From assembly GCF_003991905.1 (NCBI RefSeq), contig NZ_RSCL01000017.1, positions 202,132-266,131 of the forward strand: a stretch of 64,000 bases of DNA, in the 5' to 3' direction. The DNA is from Dulcicalothrix desertica PCC 7102. GTDB lineage: Bacteria; Cyanobacteriota; Cyanobacteriia; Cyanobacteriales; Nostocaceae. Numbering within the stretch: the stretch's first letter is position 1; each line of letters opens with the position of its first letter. The notes beneath the pieces are model-generated. The model was not told where the DNA came from and ran no database searches. It saw nothing but the letters and a program-made list of their open reading frames with translations. Positions 16,302-24,939 of the stretch are shown piece by piece. The translations under genes were made by a program, and so were the position numbers.

Positions 16302-19300
16302 ATGCTAATGATTCCTGGTATTTTAATTACTGCGAAAATATACGAAAGTTCTAATTCTTTAGTTTACCGAGGTATCAGGAAGCACGATAATCAACCTGTT
16401 GTTCTCAAAATCTTAAACTCAGCCTATCCTACGCCAGAGTTACTCAGTAGATATAAGCAGGAATTCGACATAGCATACAATTTAGAGCTAGCAGGAGTAA
16501 TTAAGCCTTATAGTTTAGAGAAATATCAAAATACTTTAGTAATTGTCTTTGAAGATTTTGGGGGAGAGTCTTTAAAGATACTAATGTCAGAACGTAGATT
16601 CAGCATAGAAGAATTTTTGAAAATTGCTATAAAAATTTGTGCAGCTTTAGGACAAATTCACGCGGCTAATATTATCCATAAAGATATTAATCCCTCTAAT
16701 ATAGTTTTCAATCCAGCGACTGGAGAACTCAAAATTATTGATTTTGGAATTTCTAGTCTTTTATCGTGCGAAAATCCCATAATTTGCAATCCCAGTATTT
16801 TAGAAGGCACTTTGGCATATATATCGCCAGAACAAACGGGTAGAATGAATCGATTAGTCGATTACCGTACCGATTTTTACTCCGCCGGCGCCACTTTTTA
16901 TGAACTGCTAACCCAGAAACTACCTTTTGAAACATTAGATGCAATAGAATTAGTTTACTCTCACATTGCCAAACAACCTCGGCGCCTAGAAACTTTAAAC
17001 CCAGATATTCCCCAGGAATTAGCAGAGTTGGTAATGAAACTTTTAGCGAAAAATGCTGATGATAGATATAAAAGTGCTTATGGTATTCAAAAAGATTTAG
17101 AGTATATATTAAATAATTTTCACTCCAAAATTAAACTTAATAATTTTACACTAGCCAAAAAGGATGTTTATGGTAAACTACATATTTCGCAAAAATTGTA
17201 CGGAAGAGAGTCAGAGATTAAAGCTCTAATATCAGCCTTTGAGCGCCCAGAACTCAGAATAAAAATGATATTAGTTTCTGGTTATTCGGGAATTGGAAAA
17301 ACGGCTTTAGTACGAGAAATATATCAACCTCTTATCAAATTTAAAGGTTACTTTATTGCTGGAAAATTTGACCAGTTAGGGCGCCACATACCATATAGTT
17401 CTTTGATTCAAGCTTTACAATCTTTAATTCAACAGGTATTAACTGAGAGTAACGAAAAAATAGCTGAGTGGCGAGAAAAAATTTTAGTTGCTGTCGGTGA
17501 ACAAGGCAAAATTATTACTGATGTAATTCCCGAATTAGGACTTATTATTGGCGAACAGCCGAATGCTGCAGAACTAGAATCGGCAGAATCGCAAAATCGT
17601 TTTAATCTATTATTCCAAAAGTTTATCAGCGTTTTTACAATAAGTAAACAACCTATAGTATTATTTTTAGATGACTTGCAGTGGGCAGATTCTGCATCAT
17701 TAAAACTAATTAAATTACTGATAACAAATACTGATAGCGGACTATTATTGATTGGGGCATATCGCGACAATGAAGTGAGTCCGACTCATCCTTTACTATT
17801 GACAATAGATGAAATCAAACAAGCTGAATATATTGTTAACCATATTTCTTTAACACCTTTAGATTTAAATAATATCAGTCAATTAATAGCAGATACCTTT
17901 AACTGCACAATCGAAAGAGCAAAGCCACTAACTGCATTAATTCTCGATAAAACTGCTGGTAATCCATTTTTTATAAATGAGTTTTTAAAATTCATTGATA
18001 CACAAAAATTACTCAAATTTGATTTAGAAAAAGGAGAATGGCATTGGGATTTAGAACAAATTAAATCAGCAAAAATTACAGATAATGTTGTTGAATTAAT
18101 GTCGAGTAAAATCCAACAACTTCCAAGAGCGACACAACAAGTTTTAAAGCTAGCTGCTTGTATAGGTAATCAATTCGATTTAAATACATTGTCCATTGTA
18201 TGTGAACAATCGCTATTATCAACAGCCTCTGAAGTTTGGCAAGCGATTATAGAGGGGCTTATTTTGCCAATTGGTAATGACTATAAGTTATTAGCGGTAG
18301 CTGAACATGGTGATAATTTCAAAGTCAGATATAAGTTTTTACATGACCGAGTACAGCAAGCTGCTTATTCGCTGATTACCGAAGATGTTAAAAATTCACT
18401 TCATTGGCAAATCGGGCAACTATTACTAAATAATACTTCACCAACAGCCTTAGAAGAAAAAATATTTGATATTGTTAATCATTTGAATATTGGTATTGAA
18501 TCAAAAGAGTTAAGTTTACGCGAAGAAAAAGATGAATTAGCACGCTTAAACTTGATTGCAAGCAAAAAAGCTAAGGCATCGTCGGCAAATCAACTAGCCT
18601 TTAATTATTTACAATCCGGAATGCGATTGTTATTTAGTGATAGCTGGACTCAACAGTATAATCTTACACTATCGCTTTACGAAGAGTCTGCCGAAGTTGC
18701 TTATTTACAAGCAAACTTTAACCAGATGGAGAAATTTGTAGATGTAGTTACGCAACAAGCTACAAATATTTTAGACAAGGTGAAAGTGTATGAAGTAACA
18801 ATTTTGGCGTATATCGCTCAGAGCAAATGCGTTGAAGCTATCAGTGTCGGGTTAGAAATTTTAGAATTACTGGGAGTCAAATTACCCAGAAAGCTCAACC
18901 AAATTAATGTTGTAATTTTATTGTTGCGGGCAAAGCTAATGTTGAGGCGCCACAAAACTGCCAGCTTAATTGATTTGCCTCAGATGTCCCATCTACAGTA
19001 TAAAGCAGCGATGCGTATTCTTAACAAAATAATATCTCCTGCTTATACAGCCGCTCCAAATTTACTGTTACAGATTGTATTTACACAGATTCGCTTATCT
19101 CTTAAGTTCGGGAATACTGCTGAATCGGCTTTTGCCTATGGCAGTTATGGATTTATTCTCTGTGGTGTTGTGGGAGATATTAAATCAGGTTATCAATTCG
19201 GGCAACTAGCATTAGACTTATTAGAGCGACAAGACGCAAGAGAAATTAAGGCTAAAACAGTATTTATCGCGCATGGTCTGATTAAACATTGGCTAGAACC

Positions 19301-21980
19301 TGCTCAAAAAACCCTAGACTCATTGCTAGAAAGTTACGTCATTGGTTTGGAGACTGGAGACTTAGAATATGGCGCCTATTCATCTATGTTTTACTGTTTT
19401 CAAGCATTTCTCGCTGGCAAGGAGTTAACAAAACTTAAGCTAGAAATGGAGAACTACTCCGAGGTTATGCTTCAACTTGGACAAGAAAGAAGTGTAGAAA
19501 TTCTCCAACCATTTTATCATGCAGTTATTAATTTAGTAAATCTGTCACAAGATTACCCTAGCGTGATAGATGGCACCTCAATAGAGGTAAAATTAATGAA
19601 TAATCAAAATGCTAACGCGCGTGCTGCAATATATCATATACACTTTGTCAAATTAATGCTTCACTATTTATTTGGCAATTATTCTCAGGCAATAGCAAAT
19701 GCAAAACTTGCTGAACAGTATATAGATTCCAGCATTTCAACTCCAGTTATTCCAAATTTTTATTTTTATGATTCTTTAACGCATCTAGCACTAATTATAA
19801 ATAATCCTAAATTGCGCTCAAAAAAAATAATTCAAAAAGTTAAGTCAAACCAGAAAAAAATGCGGGAATGGGCTTCTTTTGCTCCAGATAATTATCTACA
19901 TAAATTTTATTTAGTTGAAGCAGAATACTTGAGAGCTATAAATAAAGATACTCAAGCAATAGAATATTATAGCAAAGCCATTAAACTAGCTGAAAAAAAT
20001 GAATATCTCCATGAAGAAGCATTAGCCCATGAACTCGCTGCTAAATTTTATCTAACTCATGACTCAGAGATTGCTGCCCAAGCATATATTGTCAATGCTT
20101 ACCATTGTTATCGGCAATGGGGCGCCAGTAATAAAGTAAAATATTTAGAGTCTCAATATCCAAATTTACTTTCTATCAAGATTAAAGAAAAAACAATAGA
20201 TATTTTTGATACAAATACTTCTCATGCAGGAAGTAATCAACAATTAGATATCACAACTGTAGTTAGAGCATCTCAAGCCATTTCTAATGAAATTATGCTT
20301 CCGAACCTTCTTTCTAATCTCATGAAAATAGTTATGGAAAATGCCGGAGCGCAAAATGGATATTTGATTACGTCAAAAAATCAGGAACTTCTCTTAGAAG
20401 TAACTGTCAATGCAGAAACAGATTGGCAAGTAGTGCAACAATACATTCCAGTAACCGCGAGCCAAAATTTGCCAGCTACGCTAATTAACTATGTAGTTAG
20501 AACTCAAGAGACTGTTGTAGTTAATGATGCGACACATGATGAACGTTTTCAGTATGACTCTTATATAATTAATCATAAAGTTAAATCTGCCCTTTGTATA
20601 CCAATTATTAGTCAAGGCGATTTAATTAGTATTATTTACTTAGAAAATAATTTAATTAGTGGAGCTTTTACAGAAGATAGGTTAGAAATATTACAGCTAT
20701 TATCTTATCAAGTTGCTATTTCTTTAGAAAATGCCAGACTATATGAAAAATTAGAGTCATATTCACGCAACTTAGAACAAGAAGTGCAAAAACGGACTTG
20801 TGAATTGCAATTAAAAAATGAGCAGCTTAACAAAAACGAGCGGCAATTTCAAAATATGGCGGCAAATGTCCCAGGAGCAATTTATCGCTATGTAGTGCAT
20901 CCTGATAGCTCAGATGCATTTATTTATATCAGTTCGAGTTGTGAGGATATTTTTGAAGTGGCGCCAAGAGAATGTCAACAAGATGCTAAAATTTTATGGA
21001 GAATGGTACATCAAGATGATTTATTATTTCTCAAAACTTCAATTGCTAACTCCGCTAAAAATCTAGAAGCACTATCCTGGGAAAGACGAATAATTACACC
21101 ATCTGGTAAGCTGAAGTGGATACAAAATATTTCTCGACCAGAACTACAGATAAATGGAGATGTTATTTGGGATGGTGTACTTATAGACATTACTGACCGC
21201 AAACAGGCAGAAGTAGAAATTATTACAGCTTTAGCGAAAGAAAAAGAGCTAGCCGAACTTAGGTCACGATTTATTTCTATGACATCCCATGAATTTCACA
21301 CTCCGTTAAATATAATTAATTCTTCAGCACAGTTGTTAGAACGCTATGAATGGAGTCGAGAGGAGCAGTTAGAGCAATTACACAGTATTCGTCAAGGGGT
21401 TAAACTAATGACCCAACTAATAGATGGAATATTAGATATAGCCAGGACTGACCCAGAAAAACTGCACTTTAATCCAATTAAAATAGATTTAGTTGAGTTT
21501 TGTTATAACTTAATTAAAGAAATAGAAATAGGAGTCAAGAACGCTTACCAAATACAGTTTACTCATGAAAGTCTTGATTACAGTGATAACTACAATGCTT
21601 ATGTAGACCCAATACTTTTAAAGCTAATGATGAGCAATTTACTTTCCAACGCCATTAAATATTCACCCCAAGGTGGAAAAATACAGTTAAAGTTACAGCG
21701 CTTGGTAAACTGTATTGTTTTTGAAGTAGAAGACTGTGGTATTGGTATTCCCGTCAAAGACCAAGCTCAACTATTTAGCCAATTTTATCGAGCTAGCAAT
21801 GTTGCTTCCATTCCAGGGACAGGGTTAGGGCTAGCCATCGTAAAGAAATGTGTAGATTTACATAACGCTACTGTCACATTTATTAGTAAGATTGGAATAG
21901 GAACTATTTTTAAAGTTACTTTACCTATACCAATAGATGGCATAAATAATACAAATGAAGAAAAAAGTTTTAGTAATTGA
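16302..21980 (+). CDS. Multidomain Ser/Thr kinase-ATPase-GAF-PAS-histidine kinase
   Basis: A 1892-residue signalling protein. Domains in order: eukaryotic-type Ser/Thr kinase (about 8-275; catalytic HKDINPSN with D128, DFG, and YISPEQTG at the activation end); AAA-type ATPase (Walker A GYSGIGKT at 327-334, Walker B VLFLDDLQWAD); a long helical TPR-like region (about 680-1310); GAF (about 1335-1485); PAS (about 1510-1635); HisKA with phospho-acceptor H1663 (SMTSHEFHTPLN); HATPase (NLLSNAIKYSP, GTGLGLAIV). Such PknK/PknB-histidine kinase hybrids are typical of filamentous cyanobacteria. The response regulator gene overlaps its end by 26 nt and is the likely partner. The signal sensed is unknown. 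Confidence 0.92.
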   Translation: MLMIPGILITAKIYESSNSLVYRGIRKHDNQPVVLKILNSAYPTPELLSRYKQEFDIAYNLELAGVIKPYSLEKYQNTLVIVFEDFGGESLKILMSERRFSIEEFLKIAIKICAALGQIHAANIIHKDINPSNIVFNPATGELKIIDFGISSLLSCENPIICNPSILEGTLAYISPEQTGRMNRLVDYRTDFYSAGATFYELLTQKLPFETLDAIELVYSHIAKQPRRLETLNPDIPQELAELVMKLLAKNADDRYKSAYGIQKDLEYILNNFHSKIKLNNFTLAKKDVYGKLHISQKLYGRESEIKALISAFERPELRIKMILVSGYSGIGKTALVREIYQPLIKFKGYFIAGKFDQLGRHIPYSSLIQALQSLIQQVLTESNEKIAEWREKILVAVGEQGKIITDVIPELGLIIGEQPNAAELESAESQNRFNLLFQKFISVFTISKQPIVLFLDDLQWADSASLKLIKLLITNTDSGLLLIGAYRDNEVSPTHPLLLTIDEIKQAEYIVNHISLTPLDLNNISQLIADTFNCTIERAKPLTALILDKTAGNPFFINEFLKFIDTQKLLKFDLEKGEWHWDLEQIKSAKITDNVVELMSSKIQQLPRATQQVLKLAACIGNQFDLNTLSIVCEQSLLSTASEVWQAIIEGLILPIGNDYKLLAVAEHGDNFKVRYKFLHDRVQQAAYSLITEDVKNSLHWQIGQLLLNNTSPTALEEKIFDIVNHLNIGIESKELSLREEKDELARLNLIASKKAKASSANQLAFNYLQSGMRLLFSDSWTQQYNLTLSLYEESAEVAYLQANFNQMEKFVDVVTQQATNILDKVKVYEVTILAYIAQSKCVEAISVGLEILELLGVKLPRKLNQINVVILLLRAKLMLRRHKTASLIDLPQMSHLQYKAAMRILNKIISPAYTAAPNLLLQIVFTQIRLSLKFGNTAESAFAYGSYGFILCGVVGDIKSGYQFGQLALDLLERQDAREIKAKTVFIAHGLIKHWLEPAQKTLDSLLESYVIGLETGDLEYGAYSSMFYCFQAFLAGKELTKLKLEMENYSEVMLQLGQERSVEILQPFYHAVINLVNLSQDYPSVIDGTSIEVKLMNNQNANARAAIYHIHFVKLMLHYLFGNYSQAIANAKLAEQYIDSSISTPVIPNFYFYDSLTHLALIINNPKLRSKKIIQKVKSNQKKMREWASFAPDNYLHKFYLVEAEYLRAINKDTQAIEYYSKAIKLAEKNEYLHEEALAHELAAKFYLTHDSEIAAQAYIVNAYHCYRQWGASNKVKYLESQYPNLLSIKIKEKTIDIFDTNTSHAGSNQQLDITTVVRASQAISNEIMLPNLLSNLMKIVMENAGAQNGYLITSKNQELLLEVTVNAETDWQVVQQYIPVTASQNLPATLINYVVRTQETVVVNDATHDERFQYDSYIINHKVKSALCIPIISQGDLISIIYLENNLISGAFTEDRLEILQLLSYQVAISLENARLYEKLESYSRNLEQEVQKRTCELQLKNEQLNKNERQFQNMAANVPGAIYRYVVHPDSSDAFIYISSSCEDIFEVAPRECQQDAKILWRMVHQDDLLFLKTSIANSAKNLEALSWERRIITPSGKLKWIQNISRPELQINGDVIWDGVLIDITDRKQAEVEIITALAKEKELAELRSRFISMTSHEFHTPLNIINSSAQLLERYEWSREEQLEQLHSIRQGVKLMTQLIDGILDIARTDPEKLHFNPIKIDLVEFCYNLIKEIEIGVKNAYQIQFTHESLDYSDNYNAYVDPILLKLMMSNLLSNAIKYSPQGGKIQLKLQRLVNCIVFEVEDCGIGIPVKDQAQLFSQFYRASNVASIPGTGLGLAIVKKCVDLHNATVTFISKIGIGTIFKVTLPIPIDGINNTNEEKSFSN

Positions 21981-22701
21981 AGATGAAAAACTAAGTCGTA
22001 ATAATTTAGTCAAAATCTTGCGAGCAGAAGCATTTGAACCAATAAGTGTAGAAAGCGGCGCCATAGGCATACAAGTTGCGATTGAGCAAGAGCCAGACAT
22101 AATTATTTGTGATATCATGATGCCTGATATGGATGGTTACGAAGTGTTAAGATTTTTGAGACAAGAGCCAAGCACAACTTTAATTCCTTTCATTTTTCTA
22201 ACCGCCAAAACAGAACGAACCGACATGCGTCAGGGCATGAACTTAGGTGCCGACGATTATCTTACAAAACCATTTGAAATTGATGAATTATTAGAAGCAA
22301 TTTCCACAAGATTTAAGCGACAAGATGTACTTGAGAAATACGTACAAACTTTGCTTCTTCAACTACAGCAATCTCCAGATATCAACAATGCCTTAAAAGT
22401 TAATCCCACCTGGAATATAGAAAAATTATACGTAGATTTATCACAAGCCAAGCAACAATTGAAAGATTCTAATCGGCAGCTAAAGCTGACACAGTTAGAA
22501 AAAGCTTGTTTACTACAAATTTTGAGTGGTCATAGTCCTAGTATTATTGCTACCCAACTCAATCGAGACCCAAATGGGCTAGCGGTTGATTTATCTAGAG
22601 GTTTATACCGCTACATTGAAGCATTAACAGGTGGCAAACTAAAAAATTGGCGAGATATTCCCTTGTTGCTCTCACAAAAGGGATATTTAAGCAATATTTG
22701 A
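21955..22701 (+). CDS. Response regulator with C-terminal helical/HTH-like domain
   Basis: A 248-residue protein. The receiver domain spans 1-120: acidic pair E9/D10, phospho-acceptor D53 in IICDIMMPDMDG, and the Lys in YLTKPFE. The C-terminal part (about 150-248) has LTQLEKACLLQILSGHSPSI and PNGLAVDLSRGLYRYIEAL, resembling an HTH-like effector found in cyanobacterial regulators that follow multidomain kinases. The ATG lies inside the kinase gene (26-nt overlap), implying translational coupling. It is expected to receive phosphate from H1663 of the kinase; the target genes are unknown. Confidence 0.88.
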   Translation: MKKKVLVIEDEKLSRNNLVKILRAEAFEPISVESGAIGIQVAIEQEPDIIICDIMMPDMDGYEVLRFLRQEPSTTLIPFIFLTAKTERTDMRQGMNLGADDYLTKPFEIDELLEAISTRFKRQDVLEKYVQTLLLQLQQSPDINNALKVNPTWNIEKLYVDLSQAKQQLKDSNRQLKLTQLEKACLLQILSGHSPSIIATQLNRDPNGLAVDLSRGLYRYIEALTGGKLKNWRDIPLLLSQKGYLSNI

Positions 22702-22730
22702 ACCCTTGAGGGCGCCGAATTTCTGAAAAT

Positions 22731-24392
22731 TTATTTTTTTGGCATTAAATTAGGAGCTTTAGCACGTATTTTTGAGAGTGAAACAGCTACCGCACCACGA
22801 ACATCTTGGTCTGAGTCGGTATTTCCTGCTAATAAATAGCGTATGGTTTCTTTTGTAGGAGTGCGGATATCTCCCAAAGCATAAGCAGCAGCAACACGCA
22901 CGTTTTTATCTGGATTTTTGAGAGCATTACCAAGATAGGGGAGAACTGTAGATTTGTTAGCATGAACGTTAATTAAAGTAGAAACAACATCTGTACGTAT
23001 TAGTGCATCTTTATCTTGTAACATAGCTGCAATCTGTGGAGATACTGATTTTGCTTGTTCTCCCATAGAGCTTAGAGCATAAAGAGCAGATTTACGCACA
23101 TCGCTGTTTAAGTCTTTGAGCGCGCGCGTTAGTTCGGGTATAGCAGCTTTGGCAATGGTGCCCATATTTAAAGACTTTGCTGCTGCGTTGCGAACTAGAG
23201 GATTATTATCTTTGAGTAGCTGTGTGAGTTGAGGAATTAGGGTTTTTGCTTTACCGCTAAACTCAATTGCTCGAATTGCATTTTCCCGTACTTTCGCATC
23301 AGAATCTTTAAGAGCAGCTGTAAGTTCGGGAAGTGCTGGTGCTGCTAGTTCACCCATATCACCTAAAGCACTAGCAGCGTAACTCCGTACTCTTGGGTTC
23401 GGGTGTTTAAGTGCATTCCGCAAGTCGGGTATTGCTGCGGCGCCTATTTTACCTAAAGCATAAGCGGCGCCACGTTGTAAATTTTCATTCTCTGAAAGCA
23501 AAGCGGCAATCATTTCTTTTAAAGGACGAATTTCTCCTAAAGCTTCAGCAGCCATTTGGCGAACACCTTCATCGGGGTCTTTTAAAGCGTCAATTAAAGC
23601 GGGTACTGTAGATTTTGCCTTGGCACCGACTAATCTTAAAGTAACAACAGCATTTCTTCGCACTCGTGCATCTGTATCTTTCAACCCAGCAGTAATCACT
23701 TTTATTGTTTCTGGATTGTTGGTTCGTCCTAAAGATGCAATTGCCGCACCTCTAATTTGGGGATTTGGGTTTTTGGTGGCAGCAATTAGTTCTGGTGTTT
23801 CGCCAATTTGAAGTAAAGCTTGAACCGCATTGTAAATTAGGGTTGCATCTGGGTCATCAAGGATAGCAATTAAGCCAGGAACCGCAGCACGAGCATCTGT
23901 TCCTAATGCTTCAAATACTCTAATTATACTAACACGTATATTATTATCTTTATCTTTAAGAGTTTCTGCAAGTTGAGGTACGACAGATTTTGTCGCTTTA
24001 CCCATATTTCCTAAAGCAAAAACTGCATTTGCACGTACATTTGTATCTGAGTCCTTGAGCAATAATGCTAAATCTGGTACTGCAACAGAAGCAACTGCAC
24101 CTATTCTCCCTAAAGCAAAAGCGGCGCCACTTCGCAGGCGCGCATTAGGACTTTTCAAAGCATTTCTTAACGCTGGTACTGCCTCAGTTCCCCGTTTACT
24201 CAGAGCTTCAGCTGCTTTTAGCCACTGCTGTTCGTTCGACGATTGTAATTGTTCAATTAGAGGATTCACATTACTTCTAGTTTGTGCCCAACTTGTACTA
24301 TTAATAACCGAAGGCGATATTAAACATAGTGAGATAGCAAAAGTACAACCTAATACTTTTGCACTAGGTCTCTGAATAAATTTATTCAACAT
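22731..24392 (-). CDS. Secreted/periplasmic HEAT-repeat protein
   Basis: A protein of 553 residues from the ATG at 24392 (a TTG at 24437 would add 15). The N-terminus has a signal peptide (VLGCTFAISLCLISPSVINS, cut near SWA-Q). The rest is about 13 HEAT/PBS-lyase-type repeats of about 37 residues, each like DSDxxVRxNAxxALGxMG and VPxLxxxLKD. Such proteins form superhelical scaffolds for protein binding; no catalytic domain is present, so it is not a phycobilin lyase in the strict sense. The location after the signal peptide is the periplasm. It converges with the response regulator gene. Confidence 0.85.
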   Translation of the reverse strand: MLNKFIQRPSAKVLGCTFAISLCLISPSVINSTSWAQTRSNVNPLIEQLQSSNEQQWLKAAEALSKRGTEAVPALRNALKSPNARLRSGAAFALGRIGAVASVAVPDLALLLKDSDTNVRANAVFALGNMGKATKSVVPQLAETLKDKDNNIRVSIIRVFEALGTDARAAVPGLIAILDDPDATLIYNAVQALLQIGETPELIAATKNPNPQIRGAAIASLGRTNNPETIKVITAGLKDTDARVRRNAVVTLRLVGAKAKSTVPALIDALKDPDEGVRQMAAEALGEIRPLKEMIAALLSENENLQRGAAYALGKIGAAAIPDLRNALKHPNPRVRSYAASALGDMGELAAPALPELTAALKDSDAKVRENAIRAIEFSGKAKTLIPQLTQLLKDNNPLVRNAAAKSLNMGTIAKAAIPELTRALKDLNSDVRKSALYALSSMGEQAKSVSPQIAAMLQDKDALIRTDVVSTLINVHANKSTVLPYLGNALKNPDKNVRVAAAYALGDIRTPTKETIRYLLAGNTDSDQDVRGAVAVSLSKIRAKAPNLMPKK

Positions 24393-24466
24393 ATATAATT
24401 TAAGTAATATTACTCGTTTTGACACAAAAATCTCCAAATAGTTCCGAATTTAATCCAAAAGTTGTA

Positions 24467-24495
24467 TTGACAATTGATTGAAATTTGTTTAAATG
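24467..24495 (+). promoter_or_regulatory. Possible sigma-70-type promoter for the threonine leader
   Basis: TTGACA at 24467-24472 is a perfect -35 hexamer; TTAAAT at about 24489-24494 is a plausible but imperfect -10 with about 16-17 nt spacing. Transcription from here would start shortly before the first leader peptide (ATG 24533). This is assigned by eye only. Confidence 0.4.
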
Positions 24496-24532
24496 GGATT
24501 ATAGGCTCAAATAATTTATCATCTTAATACTC

Positions 24533-24595
24533 ATGATTATTAGCTTAGTCACAACCACCATAACTACTCGAACTACCAGCCACAGAGGGTTGTGA
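24533..24595 (+). CDS. Threonine leader peptide 1
   Basis: A 20-codon ORF with seven Thr codons in a block (VTTTITTRTT), ending in SHRGL and a TGA. It lies upstream of a threonyl-tRNA synthetase and is followed by a rho-independent terminator whose 5' arm can pair with the leader's own 3' end. This is the classical layout of transcription attenuation by ribosome stalling at scarce charged tRNA-Thr. No strong Shine-Dalgarno precedes the ATG. Confidence 0.75.
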   Translation: MIISLVTTTITTRTTSHRGL

Positions 24596-24659
24596 AACGT
24601 TGCGCGTGCGTATCTAAGCAATGATTCAACCCTCCAGGCGCCATTCCAGAGGGTTTTTT
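24585..24659 (+). terminator. Attenuator 1: terminator with antiterminator alternative
   Basis: Terminator: AACCCTC (24628-24634) pairs with GAGGGTT (24649-24655), followed by a T run (24654-24659). Antiterminator: GAGGGTTG (24585-24592), at the stop of leader peptide 1, is perfectly complementary to CAACCCTC (24627-24634) and so competes for the same 5' arm. A ribosome that stalls in the Thr codons would leave this segment free and allow readthrough. The loop contains GGCGCC. Confidence 0.72.
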
Positions 24660-24672
24660 AGTAATTTTTCTT

Positions 24673-24756
24673 CTTGTGGAGCGGGCATCCCGAACCGCCC
24701 TCAGCTTTGAAAAATGTCCTAAGTCTGAAACAGGCAAGGATGCCTGTTCCACAAGA
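24673..24756. repeat. Dispersed CTTGTGGA...TCCACAAG repeat between the two attenuators
   Basis: This runs from CTTGTGGAGCGGGCATCC to GGATGCCTGTTCCACAAG with complementary ends. It is one of at least seven copies in this window (26.2, 32.5, 36.8, 40.8, 46.95, 58.0 kb). Its position between the two attenuators suggests insertion after, or during, duplication of the leader. Confidence 0.75.
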
Positions 24757-24783
24757 GATGTTCTTAAATTTATTATTCCCAAT

Positions 24784-24855
24784 ATGAAGAATCTCAAAAC
24801 CATTACAACTACTACCACTACTACCACTATCACACCTGGAGGGGTTGTGACGTAA
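24784..24855 (+). CDS. Threonine leader peptide 2
   Basis: A 23-codon ORF, eleven of them Thr, including eight in a row (ACA ACT ACT ACC ACT ACT ACC ACT), ending PGGVVT and TAA. As with leader 1, the codons just before the stop form the strand that can pair with the following terminator. The Thr content is far beyond chance and directly upstream of a ThrRS gene. Confidence 0.82.
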   Translation: MKNLKTITTTTTTTTITPGGVVT

Positions 24856-24909
24856 TTAACTGCGTTCATCACCGAACCCCTCCAGGCGCCAAGCTTAGAG
24901 GGGTTTTTT
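24838..24909 (+). terminator. Attenuator 2: terminator with antiterminator alternative
   Basis: Terminator: AACCCCTC (24875-24882) pairs with GAGGGGTT (24898-24905), followed by six T (24904-24909). Antiterminator: GGAGGGGTT (24838-24846) within leader 2 is complementary to AACCCCTCC (24875-24883). The structure is parallel to attenuator 1, with changed but compensating bases (CCCTC/GAGGG against CCCCTC/GAGGGG), which supports selection on pairing. Confidence 0.78.
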
Positions 24910-24939
24910 AATTTCAAAATTTGAACAAGGAGTAAATCA

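Noticed and set aside
24533..24910. T-box riboswitch before the ThrRS gene
   Set aside because: No T-box consensus (AGGGTGGNACCGCG-like) is visible, while Thr-rich leader ORFs and antiterminators explain the structures fully.
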